Part shown: piece after piece, positions 30,101 through 39,203 of the stretch
Layout: the number at the start of each line of letters is the position of its first letter
How positions within the stretch are numbered: position 1 is the first letter of the stretch
Source: Niallia circulans NBRC 13626
GTDB lineage: Bacteria; Bacillota; Bacilli; Bacillales; Cytobacillaceae
Length of the DNA stretch: 64,000 nt
Direction of reading: 5' to 3'
NCBI RefSeq assembly: GCF_001591585.1
Contig: NZ_BCVE01000009.1
Coordinates: 62,001 to 126,000 of the forward strand
The notes under the pieces: model-generated
Databases searched by the model: none
What the model was told of the DNA's origin: nothing
What the model saw: only the letters and a program-made list of their open reading frames with translations
Made by a program: the position numbers and the translations under genes

Positions 30101-31855
30101 TTACCCAAGATACTCTCCAGCTGTTAATAAATGTTTAGCAGCCTCTCTTTTCCTTGCAATGATTGGCTTTGGTGTGTATCTTGTATATTTCTTTAATACA
30201 GATAGTGCTAATCTTAGTTCATCACCGCTCAGCATATATGCTAACGTGTCTATTGCCTCTGTGATTACTTGTTGAAAGGCCTCTTGGCAATATATTTCGG
30301 TATATAATAATTTTTGTTTTTCTTCTTGCCCATTTTTCCCCATTGCCTTTTCTGTTCTTAAAATACAAGAATCCATTGCAAATACAGCATTAAAAATATT
30401 TGCTAGATTGACCATAATCTCTTGCTGCTCTTCCAATTTTTCTTTATATTTTTTCAACATCATTCCAAATAGCAGATAACTGATTTTTCTAGTATTGGAA
30501 AGAAGCATTTTTTCTTGGGATAGCAGCTTATCATCCGGCTCTTTCGGTAGGAAGGAGAGCATTTCCTTTTCCGTCATTTTGGCTAGTGCCAACAATGGGA
30601 TTTCTCCTTTTAAACTCTTTTTAGCTAAGGTAGGAGGAATTAATAAGCGATTAATTTCATTTGTTCCTTCAAAAATGCGGTTGATACGCGAATCGCGATA
30701 CATTCTAGCAATATCATAATCTTCCATAAATCCATTGCCACCATGGAGCTGCACACATTCATCTACTACCATATCTAATACTTCCGAGGCAAAAATTTTA
30801 TTTAAGCTGCACTCTATAACATATTCATTTATGATTTTCGCCATTAGTGTCCATTCTATATCTGCATCTACTCCATCCATGGCTGAGGACAGTAATCCTG
30901 CTGTACGATAGACACTACTTTCTGCCGCGTAAATATATGCTGCCATTGTTGCATATTTTTCAAGCGTAAGCGGAAAATGAGATAATGGAGCCGAGAATTG
31001 CATCCGCTTATCCGTATAAGCAATCGTCTTTTTTAATGCTTCTTTACTAGCACCAATTGCTCCCAGACCAAGCTTATAGCGACCAATATTTAAAATATTT
31101 AGTGCGATTAAATGGCCTTTTCCGATCTCTCCTAGCACGTTTTCCACTGGTACATCGACATGATCAAAACGAACGGCGCAGGTGGAAGAGCTCTTGATTC
31201 CTAATTTATTTTCTTCTTTCCCTATTGAAACACCTGGAAAGTCTTTTTCTACAATAAACGCAGTAAAATGTTCTGAGTTTACTTTTGCATAGACGATAAA
31301 GACATCTGCAATTCCTGAATTAGTAATCCACTGTTTTTCGCCAGTAAGGGAATAGTGCGTGCCTTCCTTATTTAAGACTGCAGTTGTTTTTATACTAAGA
31401 GCATCCGATCCTGCTGTAGGTTCCGTTAACGCATAGGAGGCGATTTTTTTACCAACGGCTAAATCCGGTAAATATTTTTCCTTCTGCTTCTTATTTCCAA
31501 ATAAAACAATTGGTAATGAACCAATCCCTATATGAGCCCCATGGGTTACAGAAAATCCCCCTGCAACAGACATTCTTTCAGAAATAATGGCTGTGCTGAT
31601 TTTATCTAAACCCAAACCGCCATACGGTTCTGGAATATCTGAACTTAACAGACCCAGATTCCCTGCCTCTTCCATCAGCTGTTTTGTTATTGTAAATTGG
31701 TGATTTTCCATCTCCGCCAAATGAGGTAGTACTTTTTTCTGAACAAACTCACTTGTCATTTCTGCAATCATTTGATGCTCTTCTGTAAAATCCTCTGGAG
31801 TAAAAATTGCGTCTGTGGTGACCTGTTCCGTTAAAAAACTTCCACCCTTTTGCAT
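30101..31855 (-). CDS. fadE: Acyl-CoA dehydrogenase FadE (YusJ)
   Basis: 584 residues from the ATG at 31855, preceded by AAGGATAGGA; a GTG at 31885 is less likely. It catalyses the first, FAD-dependent step of beta-oxidation. Landmarks are FTEEHQMIAEMTSEF, YALTEPTAGSDALSI, QWITNSGIADVFIVYA, MYRDSRINRIFEGTNEINR. The C-terminal extension beyond ordinary ~380-residue enzymes is as in the B. subtilis FadE class. It starts 51 bp after the fadN stop. Confidence 0.93.
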   Translation of the reverse strand: MQKGGSFLTEQVTTDAIFTPEDFTEEHQMIAEMTSEFVQKKVLPHLAEMENHQFTITKQLMEEAGNLGLLSSDIPEPYGGLGLDKISTAIISERMSVAGGFSVTHGAHIGIGSLPIVLFGNKKQKEKYLPDLAVGKKIASYALTEPTAGSDALSIKTTAVLNKEGTHYSLTGEKQWITNSGIADVFIVYAKVNSEHFTAFIVEKDFPGVSIGKEENKLGIKSSSTCAVRFDHVDVPVENVLGEIGKGHLIALNILNIGRYKLGLGAIGASKEALKKTIAYTDKRMQFSAPLSHFPLTLEKYATMAAYIYAAESSVYRTAGLLSSAMDGVDADIEWTLMAKIINEYVIECSLNKIFASEVLDMVVDECVQLHGGNGFMEDYDIARMYRDSRINRIFEGTNEINRLLIPPTLAKKSLKGEIPLLALAKMTEKEMLSFLPKEPDDKLLSQEKMLLSNTRKISYLLFGMMLKKYKEKLEEQQEIMVNLANIFNAVFAMDSCILRTEKAMGKNGQEEKQKLLYTEIYCQEAFQQVITEAIDTLAYMLSGDELRLALSVLKKYTRYTPKPIIARKREAAKHLLTAGEYLG

Positions 31856-31906
31856 AGTAATCCTATCCTTCCTTTCTTCCAGCACTTAATGTTTATGATC
31901 AAAATA

Positions 31907-34279
31907 TTATATCTTTTTCGTCGTTAATGGTTTTCCTGTTTGCAATAGATAAAGCATTCTTTTTTGTGTCTCCTGCTCTTGTATTAATTGGATAAACGCT
32001 TCTCTCTCTAAATCTAATAAATAGTCCTCTTCCACTAATGTACCAAATTCTACACTGCCACCTGTAAGAACCGTAGCAAGATTGCTGGCAATCTCGGCAT
32101 CATATTCTGAGATAAAACCTATTTTTTTAAGTTTATCAACTTCTTTCATTAAGAAGTCATAACCCTTTTTACCTGTAACCATAATCTTTTCTTTTTTAGC
32201 CGCTTGAAACTTTTCATCCGCTAATTGTAGAACTGCTCTTTTTGCATCTCTTAATAAAAATCGATCATTATTAGTTATCCCATCTCTCTCTGTTAAGAAG
32301 CCTAGTTCTTTCGCTTGAACCGCAGAGGCAGCTACCTTAGCAGTCAAAATGGTCTGAAATACTTCTACAGTAAGCTTCAGCATTTCCTCTGGTAAAAGTT
32401 GTTGATTTCCCTGCCACTTATTGCAATATAAGGCTGTTGTTCCGCCTCCGCCAGGGATAAGCCCTACCCCTGTTTCTACTAGTCCCAGATACGTTTCTAA
32501 CGATGCTTGCACCTTACCTGCCGCCAGACAAATTTCTGCTCCTCCTCCCAATGTTTTTTGATAAGGGGCAGCTACCACTGGCTTCTGGCAATATTTTATG
32601 CGCTTCATGGCTTGCTGAAAACGGCGGACGGCTATCTGCAGCTCTACAATATCCTCATTTTGGGCTTCTAATAGCATTAAAGCTAAATTAGCCCCTAGAC
32701 TAAAGTTCTTTTTTTCACTGCCTATAATCAGCCCTTTATATGCTTCTGACTCTACTTTTTCGATCGCCTTATCAATCATCGCAAGAATATCCATGCCAAT
32801 GCTCATATTGGAGCTGTGTAATTCCAGTAATAATACTCCGTCTCCGATATCCATTAAACTTGCTCCATTATTGGAAAGAAGCACGCCTCTTTGCTTCTTC
32901 CATTCTTGTATGCATATTTGGTCCTCACTTTTTGGAATAGGCAGATAGTTGCCTTGATGGTAATAATGTTCTACTCCATTAATCTCTTTATAAAAGGATT
33001 CAAATCCTTGATCCAACATTTCTTTAATCCATCCAGGAATCTCTCGTGAATCTTTTTCCATTCGTTCTACTGTAGATTTTAGTGATAGTTCATCCCATAA
33101 ACGAAACGGCCCATTTCTCCAATTAAATCCAGACTGAACAGCTTGATCTATCTCATAAATAGAATCGGAAATCTCCCCAACCATTTTGGCTGAATACAGT
33201 AAAAATGGAGCAATTCCTTTCCAGAGAAATTGTGCTTTTGGATTTTTTTGTTCTAAAAATAGAGGAAGCGATTGTTTCGCTGCTTTCTTTTTCATTCCAG
33301 TCAAATTCTTATACGTCCACGTATGATAATCTAGAACTTGTAGCCCCTCTTCCGTTTTTCGATAAAATCCCTTTTGTACCTTTCTGCCCAACATTTTTTT
33401 CTTAAGCATTTCTTCTAATAAAACAGGAATTTGGTACATCTCTATTTCTTCTGTGTCCTTCATTTTTCCTTGCATATTATGAATAACTTGATAAAAAGTG
33501 TCTAATCCAACCATATCTAGCGTATGAAAGGTGGCACTTTTTGGACGACCAATTAGTGGACCTGTTAATTGATCAACCTCTTCGATTGTTAAGTCTGCCT
33601 TTATCATTTCTTTTACAATATTTAAAAAAGCAAAGGAACCAATCCTATTTGCAATGAAGTTAGGAGTATCATTCGCTTTTACTACTACCTTTCCTAATTC
33701 TTCTTCTGCAAATTGACTGATTGTTTTTACAACATTTGAGGCAGTAACTTTAGTAGGAATAATTTCAAGTAATTTAATATAACGAGGTGGGTTAAAAAAG
33801 TGTGTACCTAAAAAATGGGCCTGAAAATCTGGAGAAAGATTTTCTTTCATCTGGTTAATCGATATACCAGAAGTATTGCTGCTGATAATAGATCCTTTTT
33901 TACGGTACTGATCTATCTTTTTAAAGAGTTCCTTCTTTATTTGCATATCTTCAATAATTGCTTCCACAATCCAATCTGATTCTTTTAATAAGGCAAAATC
34001 ATCTTCTAGATTCCCAATTGTTAGTTGCGCTAAATTATTTAAAGATGTAAGCGGGCTGGGGGATTCTGATTTCATTTTTTCAATAGCAAGCCTGCCAAAT
34101 CGATTCCTCACAACCTTATCTTTTAATGTAAGTCCTGCTTCTATTTCTTCTGCTAATAACTTAGTTGGCACGATATCCAGCAGAACCGTAGAAATTCCTG
34201 CATTAAGAAATTGTGCTGCAATCGCTGCCCCCATAACTCCAGAACCAATAACCGCAGCTGATTTTATCTCTTTCACCAT
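31907..34279 (-). CDS. fadN: 3-hydroxyacyl-CoA dehydrogenase / enoyl-CoA hydratase FadN (YusL)
   Basis: 790 residues. The N-terminal 3-hydroxyacyl-CoA dehydrogenase half has the NAD site GSGVMGAAIAAQ and the catalytic GTHFFNPPRY. The C-terminal crotonase half is represented by KPVVAAPYQKTLGGGAEICLA-type residues and ETGVGLIPGGGG. It performs hydration and dehydrogenation in fatty acid beta-oxidation. AAGGAGG precedes the ATG. In B. subtilis fadA (thiolase) lies between fadN and fadE; here there is no room for it. No FadR operator was recognised upstream. Confidence 0.93.
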   Translation of the reverse strand: MVKEIKSAAVIGSGVMGAAIAAQFLNAGISTVLLDIVPTKLLAEEIEAGLTLKDKVVRNRFGRLAIEKMKSESPSPLTSLNNLAQLTIGNLEDDFALLKESDWIVEAIIEDMQIKKELFKKIDQYRKKGSIISSNTSGISINQMKENLSPDFQAHFLGTHFFNPPRYIKLLEIIPTKVTASNVVKTISQFAEEELGKVVVKANDTPNFIANRIGSFAFLNIVKEMIKADLTIEEVDQLTGPLIGRPKSATFHTLDMVGLDTFYQVIHNMQGKMKDTEEIEMYQIPVLLEEMLKKKMLGRKVQKGFYRKTEEGLQVLDYHTWTYKNLTGMKKKAAKQSLPLFLEQKNPKAQFLWKGIAPFLLYSAKMVGEISDSIYEIDQAVQSGFNWRNGPFRLWDELSLKSTVERMEKDSREIPGWIKEMLDQGFESFYKEINGVEHYYHQGNYLPIPKSEDQICIQEWKKQRGVLLSNNGASLMDIGDGVLLLELHSSNMSIGMDILAMIDKAIEKVESEAYKGLIIGSEKKNFSLGANLALMLLEAQNEDIVELQIAVRRFQQAMKRIKYCQKPVVAAPYQKTLGGGAEICLAAGKVQASLETYLGLVETGVGLIPGGGGTTALYCNKWQGNQQLLPEEMLKLTVEVFQTILTAKVAASAVQAKELGFLTERDGITNNDRFLLRDAKRAVLQLADEKFQAAKKEKIMVTGKKGYDFLMKEVDKLKKIGFISEYDAEIASNLATVLTGGSVEFGTLVEEDYLLDLEREAFIQLIQEQETQKRMLYLLQTGKPLTTKKI

Positions 34280-34482
34280 GCATCCTCCTTGAAAAATGTA
34301 TTAAAATTTGATGGTTTTCAAATGGCTTTAAAAAGGCTCCATTACTCTTTGTACGTCCAAGTGACGTGATTTTTAACAATAATTGTGTCAAATTATTCGT
34401 TTTTTCTCCATGCCGTGTACTCATTAAATAAGAAAAATAGGAAATGCTAGTAAAGAAATAGTAAAGGGAGGTGTATAAATAA

Positions 34483-34617
34483 ATGGCTCGTCTTAAGAAG
34501 AACCCTTCTAAAGCAGGAGTTAGTGCGGCAAGTGTAAAAGGTAACGCTGGTCCAACAGTTGAAACAGATGGTGGCGGAAAAGTTAACAGTCAAAATAATC
34601 AATATAAAAAGCAATAG
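34483..34617 (+). CDS. yuzL: YuzL family small protein
   Basis: 44 residues beginning MARLKKNPSKAGVSAASVKG and ending NSQNNQYKKQ, rich in Lys, Asn and Gly. The sequence matches the YuzL family, which sits beside fadN in B. subtilis as well. It has a GGGAGGTG ribosome site. Its size and composition recall small acid-soluble spore proteins, but I know no demonstrated role. Confidence 0.85.
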   Translation: MARLKKNPSKAGVSAASVKGNAGPTVETDGGGKVNSQNNQYKKQ

Positions 34618-34638
34618 TTTAACAGGAGGTCGATTTTG

Positions 34639-34911
34639 ATGCAGCAGCAACCAACTAATATGACACAACCTAACGGGATGATGATGAAACCACCTGTTAT
34701 GGTAACAGTCAAAGATTCCCTTTACTTAACAGATATGCTTTCTTGGAATTTACTAGCAATGAAAAAAGCGCATTTTTTTGCACAAAATGCCCAAGATCCG
34801 GCAATTAAATCTCAGCTTGAGAAATGTGGACAAATGCATCAGCATCATTATGAAAGAATACTTAGTCACTTAGATACTAATAGTCAGCCAATGGTACAGC
34901 AACAGCAATAG
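34639..34911 (+). CDS. CotF-like spore coat family protein
   Basis: 90 residues from the ATG at 34639, eight bases after AGGAGGT. A Gln/Met/Pro-rich N-terminus precedes a helical-hairpin domain (DSLYLTDMLSWNLLAMKKAHFF, HQHHYERILSHL) of the CotF/YusN type, followed by a Gln-rich tail. Probably a coat or germination-related small protein made late in sporulation. It lies 21 bp after yuzL, so the two are likely cotranscribed. Confidence 0.75.
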   Translation: MQQQPTNMTQPNGMMMKPPVMVTVKDSLYLTDMLSWNLLAMKKAHFFAQNAQDPAIKSQLEKCGQMHQHHYERILSHLDTNSQPMVQQQQ

Positions 34912-34932
34912 ATAGTAACGAAAAAAATTAGT

Positions 34933-35048
34933 GATTGTTTATTCAATTTTGCTCATTCTGCTAAAGAGATTGCCAAACCTTTTTTAGTTGACTATGCCTT
35001 TTGTAGAATGAGCACCTTTTCTTCGTAAAGGACTTTGAATAAGCAATC
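34933..35048 (+). repeat. Long branched inverted repeat between coat-like genes
   Basis: Outer arms 34933-34946 and 35035-35048 match 13 of 14 with one G-U. Inner arms 34950-34960 and 35004-35014 match 10 of 11, and CTAAAG/CTTTTG extends them. The right shoulder holds a small CCTTT/AAAGG hairpin. The whole folds as one branched element of about 116 nt. Confidence 0.6.
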
Positions 35049-35089
35049 ATCTTACTAAAACAATGATTTTATGAGGGAGGACAAAGAAA

Positions 35090-35428
35090 ATGGATCAACA
35101 AAAGCCAATTCAAAACCCTGAGTCACAGGTTCCCAAAACACCGCAAATGAATGATCGCGATTTTACTAACGACATGCTTTCAACAGAAAAATACATGACT
35201 GATGCTTATTCAACAGCTTTAAACGAAGCTAGTAATGAAACACTCTATCAAGATTTATTATCCATTTTTACCGAAACACAAAATATGCAAAGAGAATTGT
35301 ATGATTTAATGTTTCAAAAAGGATGGTATAAGCTTGAAGCTGCTGAGCAACAAAAAATCCAGCAATCTTATCAGCAATTCAAAGGATACAGTAACCAATT
35401 TCCATATGGAAACACCACTATTCAGTAA
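35090..35428 (+). CDS. yusN: Spore coat protein of the CotF/YusN family
   Basis: 112 residues. The helical CotF-like domain shows DRDFTNDMLSTEKYMTDAYS and LLSIFTETQNMQRELYDLMF, with a conserved WYKLEAAEQQKI motif near the end. It matches YusN, which occupies the same relative position in B. subtilis. GAGGGAGG lies ten bases before the ATG. It is followed by its own terminator. Confidence 0.85.
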   Translation: MDQQKPIQNPESQVPKTPQMNDRDFTNDMLSTEKYMTDAYSTALNEASNETLYQDLLSIFTETQNMQRELYDLMFQKGWYKLEAAEQQKIQQSYQQFKGYSNQFPYGNTTIQ

Positions 35429-35444
35429 AACTCTCATTTTTTAT

Positions 35445-35479
35445 CCACCCAAACACATTGTTATGGGTGGTGTTTTTTT
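35445..35479 (+). terminator. yusN terminator
   Basis: CCACCC (35445-35450) pairs with GGGTGG (35465-35470), with partial pairing inside the loop, followed by TGTTTTTTTA. Confidence 0.85.
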
Positions 35480-35512
35480 ACGCTTTGTCCAGCTTTCTTT
35501 ATAGCATATGTT

Positions 35513-35761
35513 TTATTTTTGATTTTGTTTTCTTATCTCATTCATTTTTTTTATTTCCGATATAATTTGAACTATTGTTTGTTTCCCATCAGGGAATTTA
35601 GCATTCCAATGTTTTACTAAACCTGGCATATTTTTGGACATATAGGTATAGAGCATCCATATTTGCACTTTTTCCTTTAATTCCTCATTCTCTTCTCCAA
35701 GAAGTAATTCCGTATAATTACTCAATAAGGCGTCAAACTCCTCTTGAAATTTCTCGTCCAA
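35513..35761 (-). CDS. yusU: YusU, DUF2573 protein
   Basis: 82 residues, acidic and helical, with the family segment EEFDALLSNYTELLLGE and KHWNAKFPDGKQTI. Function unknown. In B. subtilis it is adjacent to yusV, a siderophore-importer ATPase controlled by Fur; here yusV is absent, but a perfect Fur box lies 68 bp upstream of this gene. GGGGG precedes the ATG. Confidence 0.85.
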   Translation of the reverse strand: MDEKFQEEFDALLSNYTELLLGEENEELKEKVQIWMLYTYMSKNMPGLVKHWNAKFPDGKQTIVQIISEIKKMNEIRKQNQK

Positions 35762-35800
35762 TTTCTATTCCCCCTTCGATTTTCATTGACAACGTGATTG

Positions 35801-35843
35801 AGTTGCTCTATTATAAGAGTACACCTAATGATAATGATTATCA
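35801..35843 (-). promoter_or_regulatory. Fur box and promoter upstream of yusU
   Basis: TGATAATGATTATCA at 35829-35843 is an exact 7-1-7 Fur inverted repeat, with further ATCA half-sites on its right. On the minus strand TATAAT follows near 35812-35807, so the box covers the -35 region and would repress in iron-replete cells. Confidence 0.85.
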
Positions 35844-35917
35844 ATATCATTAACTTCCCATAATTGATATTCTTTCCTTTTCTTTCCCCCTCATTTAAAG
35901 AATCGAGAAAGAATACA

Positions 35918-35952
35918 CAAAAAGAGGCTGCTTCCCTGTCAGCCTCTTTTTG
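35918..35952 (-). terminator. rodA terminator
   Basis: CAAAAAGAGGCTG (35918-35930) pairs perfectly with 35940-35952. T-runs occur on both strands through the stem, so it can also end the rightward direction. Confidence 0.85.
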
Positions 35953-35970
35953 TCATTAAATAAAAAACCG

Positions 35971-37116
35971 TTATTCATCACTAGAAAACATATATTTTTT
36001 ATAATGATATCGAATGGAAAAAATCAATCCCATCGAAAGCATATTTCCCATCAAGGAACTACCTCCATAGCTAATAAAAGGGAGTGGTATCCCTGTAATA
36101 GGAAGAATTCCTACCGTCATCCCAATATTTTGGAAAACATGAAAACAAAGCATACTAATAATCCCTACGCTCATACAAGTATAAAAAGTATTTTTTGTTT
36201 CTAAGGCAACTTTTGTTATGTGATAAATAAGCAAGAAAAATAAACTAATAATAATACTAGCTCCAATGAAGCCAAATTCTTCGCCGACTACACTAAAAAT
36301 AAAATCAGTGTGATTCTCCGGAAGCACTACTTCACTTGTGCCAACACCCTTTCCCGTTGTCTGGCCAGAACCAATTGCAAGCAAAGACTGCGTTAAGTGA
36401 TATCCCGTTGTACTTTGGTATGTATAGGGATCTAACCAGGAATAAATTCTTCCCATCTGATATTCCTTCACTCCAAAATACATGGTAATCCAATCTGGAT
36501 GCCAAATAACAAGGTAGAGGACAGCTGTTGCAATCACAGCAAAACTAGAAAAAATCGGCGTTAAAATCTTCCAGGAAATACCGGATATAAAAATCATCCC
36601 CAGCATAATAGCAAGAAAAACTAAGGAGGTTCCCAAATCTGGCTGCTTCATGACAAGAAGAAGTGGAGGTACCGTTACAGCTCCAATTTTAAATAAGAGA
36701 AAAAAGTCACTTTGTATCGTCTTTACTATATACTTTTCCTGATGATCTACAATGATTCTTGATAGTGCCAGTACTAAAAATACCTTTACAAACTCAGAAG
36801 GCTGCAGAGAAAAACCAGGTAAAGTGAACCAACTTTTGGCACCATTAATTTCTCGGGCAATACTGGATGGGGCGAATATAAGCACTACCAATAAGAATAG
36901 ACCAAAAGCATACAGATACCAGGTCAGTTTCTTCAACTGATCCGAATCTAAACGAATTACGCCAATAATAATACCTATACCAACTACATAATACATAACT
37001 TGCTTTAACACATAGGATGAGTTTGCTCCATATATAGCAATAAGGCTAGTTAAACATAGAAGCATTAATATTAGAACAAGTGTATAATCTATTTTCGATG
37101 AATTTTTTGGGGACAT
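35971..37116 (-). CDS. RodA/FtsW/SpoVE-family SEDS glycosyltransferase
   Basis: 381 residues with about ten membrane segments. SEDS proteins polymerise lipid II into glycan strands with a class B PBP. The large extracytoplasmic loop includes SLLAIGSGQTTGKGVGTSE and ENHTDFIFSVVGEEFGFIG, with the catalytic aspartate of SEDS enzymes (the D in HTDFIF-type region), and GIPLPFISYGGSSL is the C-terminal signature. Size and sequence look RodA-like rather than FtsW; whether it acts in elongation or sporulation is not clear. Confidence 0.88.
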   Translation of the reverse strand: MSPKNSSKIDYTLVLILMLLCLTSLIAIYGANSSYVLKQVMYYVVGIGIIIGVIRLDSDQLKKLTWYLYAFGLFLLVVLIFAPSSIAREINGAKSWFTLPGFSLQPSEFVKVFLVLALSRIIVDHQEKYIVKTIQSDFFLLFKIGAVTVPPLLLVMKQPDLGTSLVFLAIMLGMIFISGISWKILTPIFSSFAVIATAVLYLVIWHPDWITMYFGVKEYQMGRIYSWLDPYTYQSTTGYHLTQSLLAIGSGQTTGKGVGTSEVVLPENHTDFIFSVVGEEFGFIGASIIISLFFLLIYHITKVALETKNTFYTCMSVGIISMLCFHVFQNIGMTVGILPITGIPLPFISYGGSSLMGNMLSMGLIFSIRYHYKKYMFSSDE

Positions 37117-37384
37117 ATTGTCATTGCTCCTTGTTCAGTAAAACTTTTAACAGCTTATCATTCTTCCATTCAGAAATAATCATTTTTCACCATTTATATT
37201 TACCCCTAAATAAATAGAGTCATTCACACACATTTACAATTCTCCATTATATTTGTATTTGCATGAAATAACAACTTTCGACAATCATTTTTATAAAATT
37301 ATTTATTTTCATTTCTAACTTTAACCAAATTAATAAAAAACTGTTTAAAATGTCATATAACTTACTCCTTTTATTTTCCCCCAA
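37117..37384. other. Intergenic stretch upstream of the RodA-like gene
   Basis: AT-rich, without a convincing open frame, repeat or strong hairpin. It should hold the promoter of the RodA-like gene, which I could not place reliably. Confidence 0.4.
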
Positions 37385-37463
37385 AAAAAGAGAATGATCA
37401 AATTAGCTCCACACCCAGAAAAATATTCTGGGATGTTAACTGCTACTTTGACCACTCTCTTAT
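37385..37463 (-). terminator. Branched terminator of the chemoreceptor gene
   Basis: An outer imperfect stem (AGAGAATGATCAAATTAGC with GCTACTTTGACCACTCTCT) encloses a perfect CCCAGAA/TTCTGGG hairpin. On the minus strand CTTTTTTTGG follows. Confidence 0.8.
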
Positions 37464-38750
37464 TTAGCCTTCTACATGTATGGTTTTTGTTAACTCCACT
37501 AAATCGTCTGCAATTTTAGCTAATGATTTAGTGGAGGAAGTGATTTCTTCCATTGCCGCCAGTTGTTCCTGAGAGGCTTCTGACACGTTCATGGAATTTT
37601 GACTGTTTTCCTTGGCAATGCCAGTAACTTGATCTACCGAACCTGCAACCTCTACTATATTCGTAGAAATTTTATGAGCAGCCTCTAAAATACTTTCCAT
37701 TTGCTGACTCATGGATAACATCGATTCCGAAATTATCGTAAACTTTTCTTTTGTATCATTGGTAATATCAATGCCGTCTTTTACTTCCTCTGTCACTCGT
37801 TTCATTGTTTTAACAGAAGATAGAGTATCTTTTTGAATTTCATTTACCAGAACAGCGATTTGCTCAGCGGACTGATTGGACTGTTCTGCCAATTTCCTTA
37901 CTTCCTCTGCTACTACTGCAAACCCTTTGCCTGCTTCGCCAGCCCTAGCAGCTTCGATGGCTGCATTTAATGCCAATAAATTTGTCTGATCAGCAATTTC
38001 TGTTATAACATTTAAAAATTGACCAATCTCCTGGGAACGCTCTTGTAATAATACAATAGAGTCATTCGATTCTTGCACTGAATTTTGAATCAAACTCATT
38101 TGCGTTACAGTATTATCAACAACTGCTTGTCCTTCTTTAGCTTTCAATACAGTATTATGAGTGCTTTTCACCATTTCTTCTGTATTCTTCGCAATATCTT
38201 TAATTTCATTATTCACAACAGCAACCGAATCAACAATGAAATCCATTCCTTTTGTCTGCTCTTCAGAACCAGCAGCAACACTTTGAATGGCAGCTGAAAT
38301 CTGCTCTGATACATGGTTTGTTTCCACTGTATTAGCAGTCAGCTTTTCGGCAGAAGCATTTATTTGTTCAGATGTTTCATTCACTTTTTGTACTAAGTTG
38401 CGAATAAATTCTTTCATCAAAATAAACGCATCTGTTAGTTGGCCAATTTCATCATTAGAAGCTTTATGAATTTCAATATCTAATTCGCCTTCTGTAATTT
38501 TCTTTGTTGAATGCAATAATTTTTTCAGAGGAGAAATAATGATTCTCCGTGTAAATAATGCGACAATAACAGTTACAAAAATTAAATTAATGACAGTATT
38601 AACAAAAATACTGAATTCTTGTGGGAAGAAGCCGGCTTCTAGAATCATCTCATTTAGCTTAAAGGATATCATGGTGCTAAATAATGTAGCAAAAAAGATA
38701 ATGACAATCATTTTTGTTCGTAAACTGCGAAAAATACTTCGTTTCTTCAT
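37464..38750 (-). CDS. Methyl-accepting chemotaxis protein without a sizeable sensor domain
   Basis: 428 residues from the ATG at 38750, eight bases after AAGGAG. Two membrane segments (about 13-30 and 49-67) are joined by only ~19 residues, so there is no classical extracellular ligand domain. A HAMP domain follows (~68-120), then a long coiled-coil signalling domain with the conserved hairpin tip [19 protein letters not shown] near residue 290. It should act through CheA/CheW. The short loop suggests sensing within the membrane, by HAMP, or through a partner (inference). Confidence 0.9.
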   Translation of the reverse strand: MKKRSIFRSLRTKMIVIIFFATLFSTMISFKLNEMILEAGFFPQEFSIFVNTVINLIFVTVIVALFTRRIIISPLKKLLHSTKKITEGELDIEIHKASNDEIGQLTDAFILMKEFIRNLVQKVNETSEQINASAEKLTANTVETNHVSEQISAAIQSVAAGSEEQTKGMDFIVDSVAVVNNEIKDIAKNTEEMVKSTHNTVLKAKEGQAVVDNTVTQMSLIQNSVQESNDSIVLLQERSQEIGQFLNVITEIADQTNLLALNAAIEAARAGEAGKGFAVVAEEVRKLAEQSNQSAEQIAVLVNEIQKDTLSSVKTMKRVTEEVKDGIDITNDTKEKFTIISESMLSMSQQMESILEAAHKISTNIVEVAGSVDQVTGIAKENSQNSMNVSEASQEQLAAMEEITSSTKSLAKIADDLVELTKTIHVEG

Positions 38751-38937
38751 ATATATTCTCCTTCTAACCCTATAGTTATATATAGCTGTTTTTATACCAA
38801 GATAAAACTTTAACAATTATGTAATAAGACCTATTAATATCCAATATTAATAAATTGTTATAAATTAAATAGTTGTTTATACCTATTTTACAAAAAACAG
38901 TGTATTTAAGCAATTTTTATCCTTTTCCAAAAAAAAA
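38751..38937. other. Intergenic stretch upstream of the chemoreceptor
   Basis: Holds the chemoreceptor leader (AAGGAG site) and AT-rich sequence. Rightward TTGTTA and TATACC, 17 bp apart near 38865-38893, could be a promoter for the structured region that follows. No open frame. Confidence 0.4.
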
Positions 38938-39137
38938 GGGGTATAGCCAAACGTACGGCTATACCCAAAGTGAGAGGAGGTTATGGGGTTACGGTATAAA
39001 GAATATGCTGTGTATTCAGCTTCTAAGAAGGTGATACAAGCTATTCTTTATACTTATTAGATATGCTTTTTTATAAAATCAGTGAGGGCTTATCCCCTTT
39101 ATTAATAAAAAAGGGCAATCATCCTTTTGCCTTTTTA
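38938..39137 (+). ncRNA. Candidate structured RNA region
   Basis: A chain of hairpins: GGGTATAGCC/GGCTATACCC (38939-38966), then GTATAAAGAATA (38994-39005) pairing perfectly with 39042-39053 around a 36-nt interior that contains GCTG/CAGC and CTT/AAG hairpins, then a terminator-like AAAAAGGGCA...TTGCCTTTTT (39109-39135). The first hairpin also has a T-run on the minus strand. It does not match an RNA family I know. Confidence 0.35.
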
Positions 39138-39140
39138 ACG

Positions 39141-39172
39141 GTAGTATATTTCATTATTCGGACATATACTAC
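39141..39172. repeat. Inverted repeat upstream of the small membrane ORF
   Basis: GTAGTATAT (39141-39149) pairs perfectly with ATATACTAC (39164-39172), 32 bp before the ORF at 39204. It could be an operator or leader hairpin. Confidence 0.45.
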
Positions 39173-39203
39173 ATTATAAAGATTAGCGGAAAGAAGGTTC
39201 TAA

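Noticed and set aside
34447-34668. 73-residue minus-strand open frame over yuzL
   Set aside because: It is the antisense shadow of yuzL, which has a better ribosome site and a recognised family sequence.
38983-39060. 25-codon ORF (MGLRYKEYAVYSASKKVIQ start) with AGGAGG
   Set aside because: The ribosome site is only two bases from the ATG, and the ORF falls within the stem-loop region. It fits better as part of a structured RNA.
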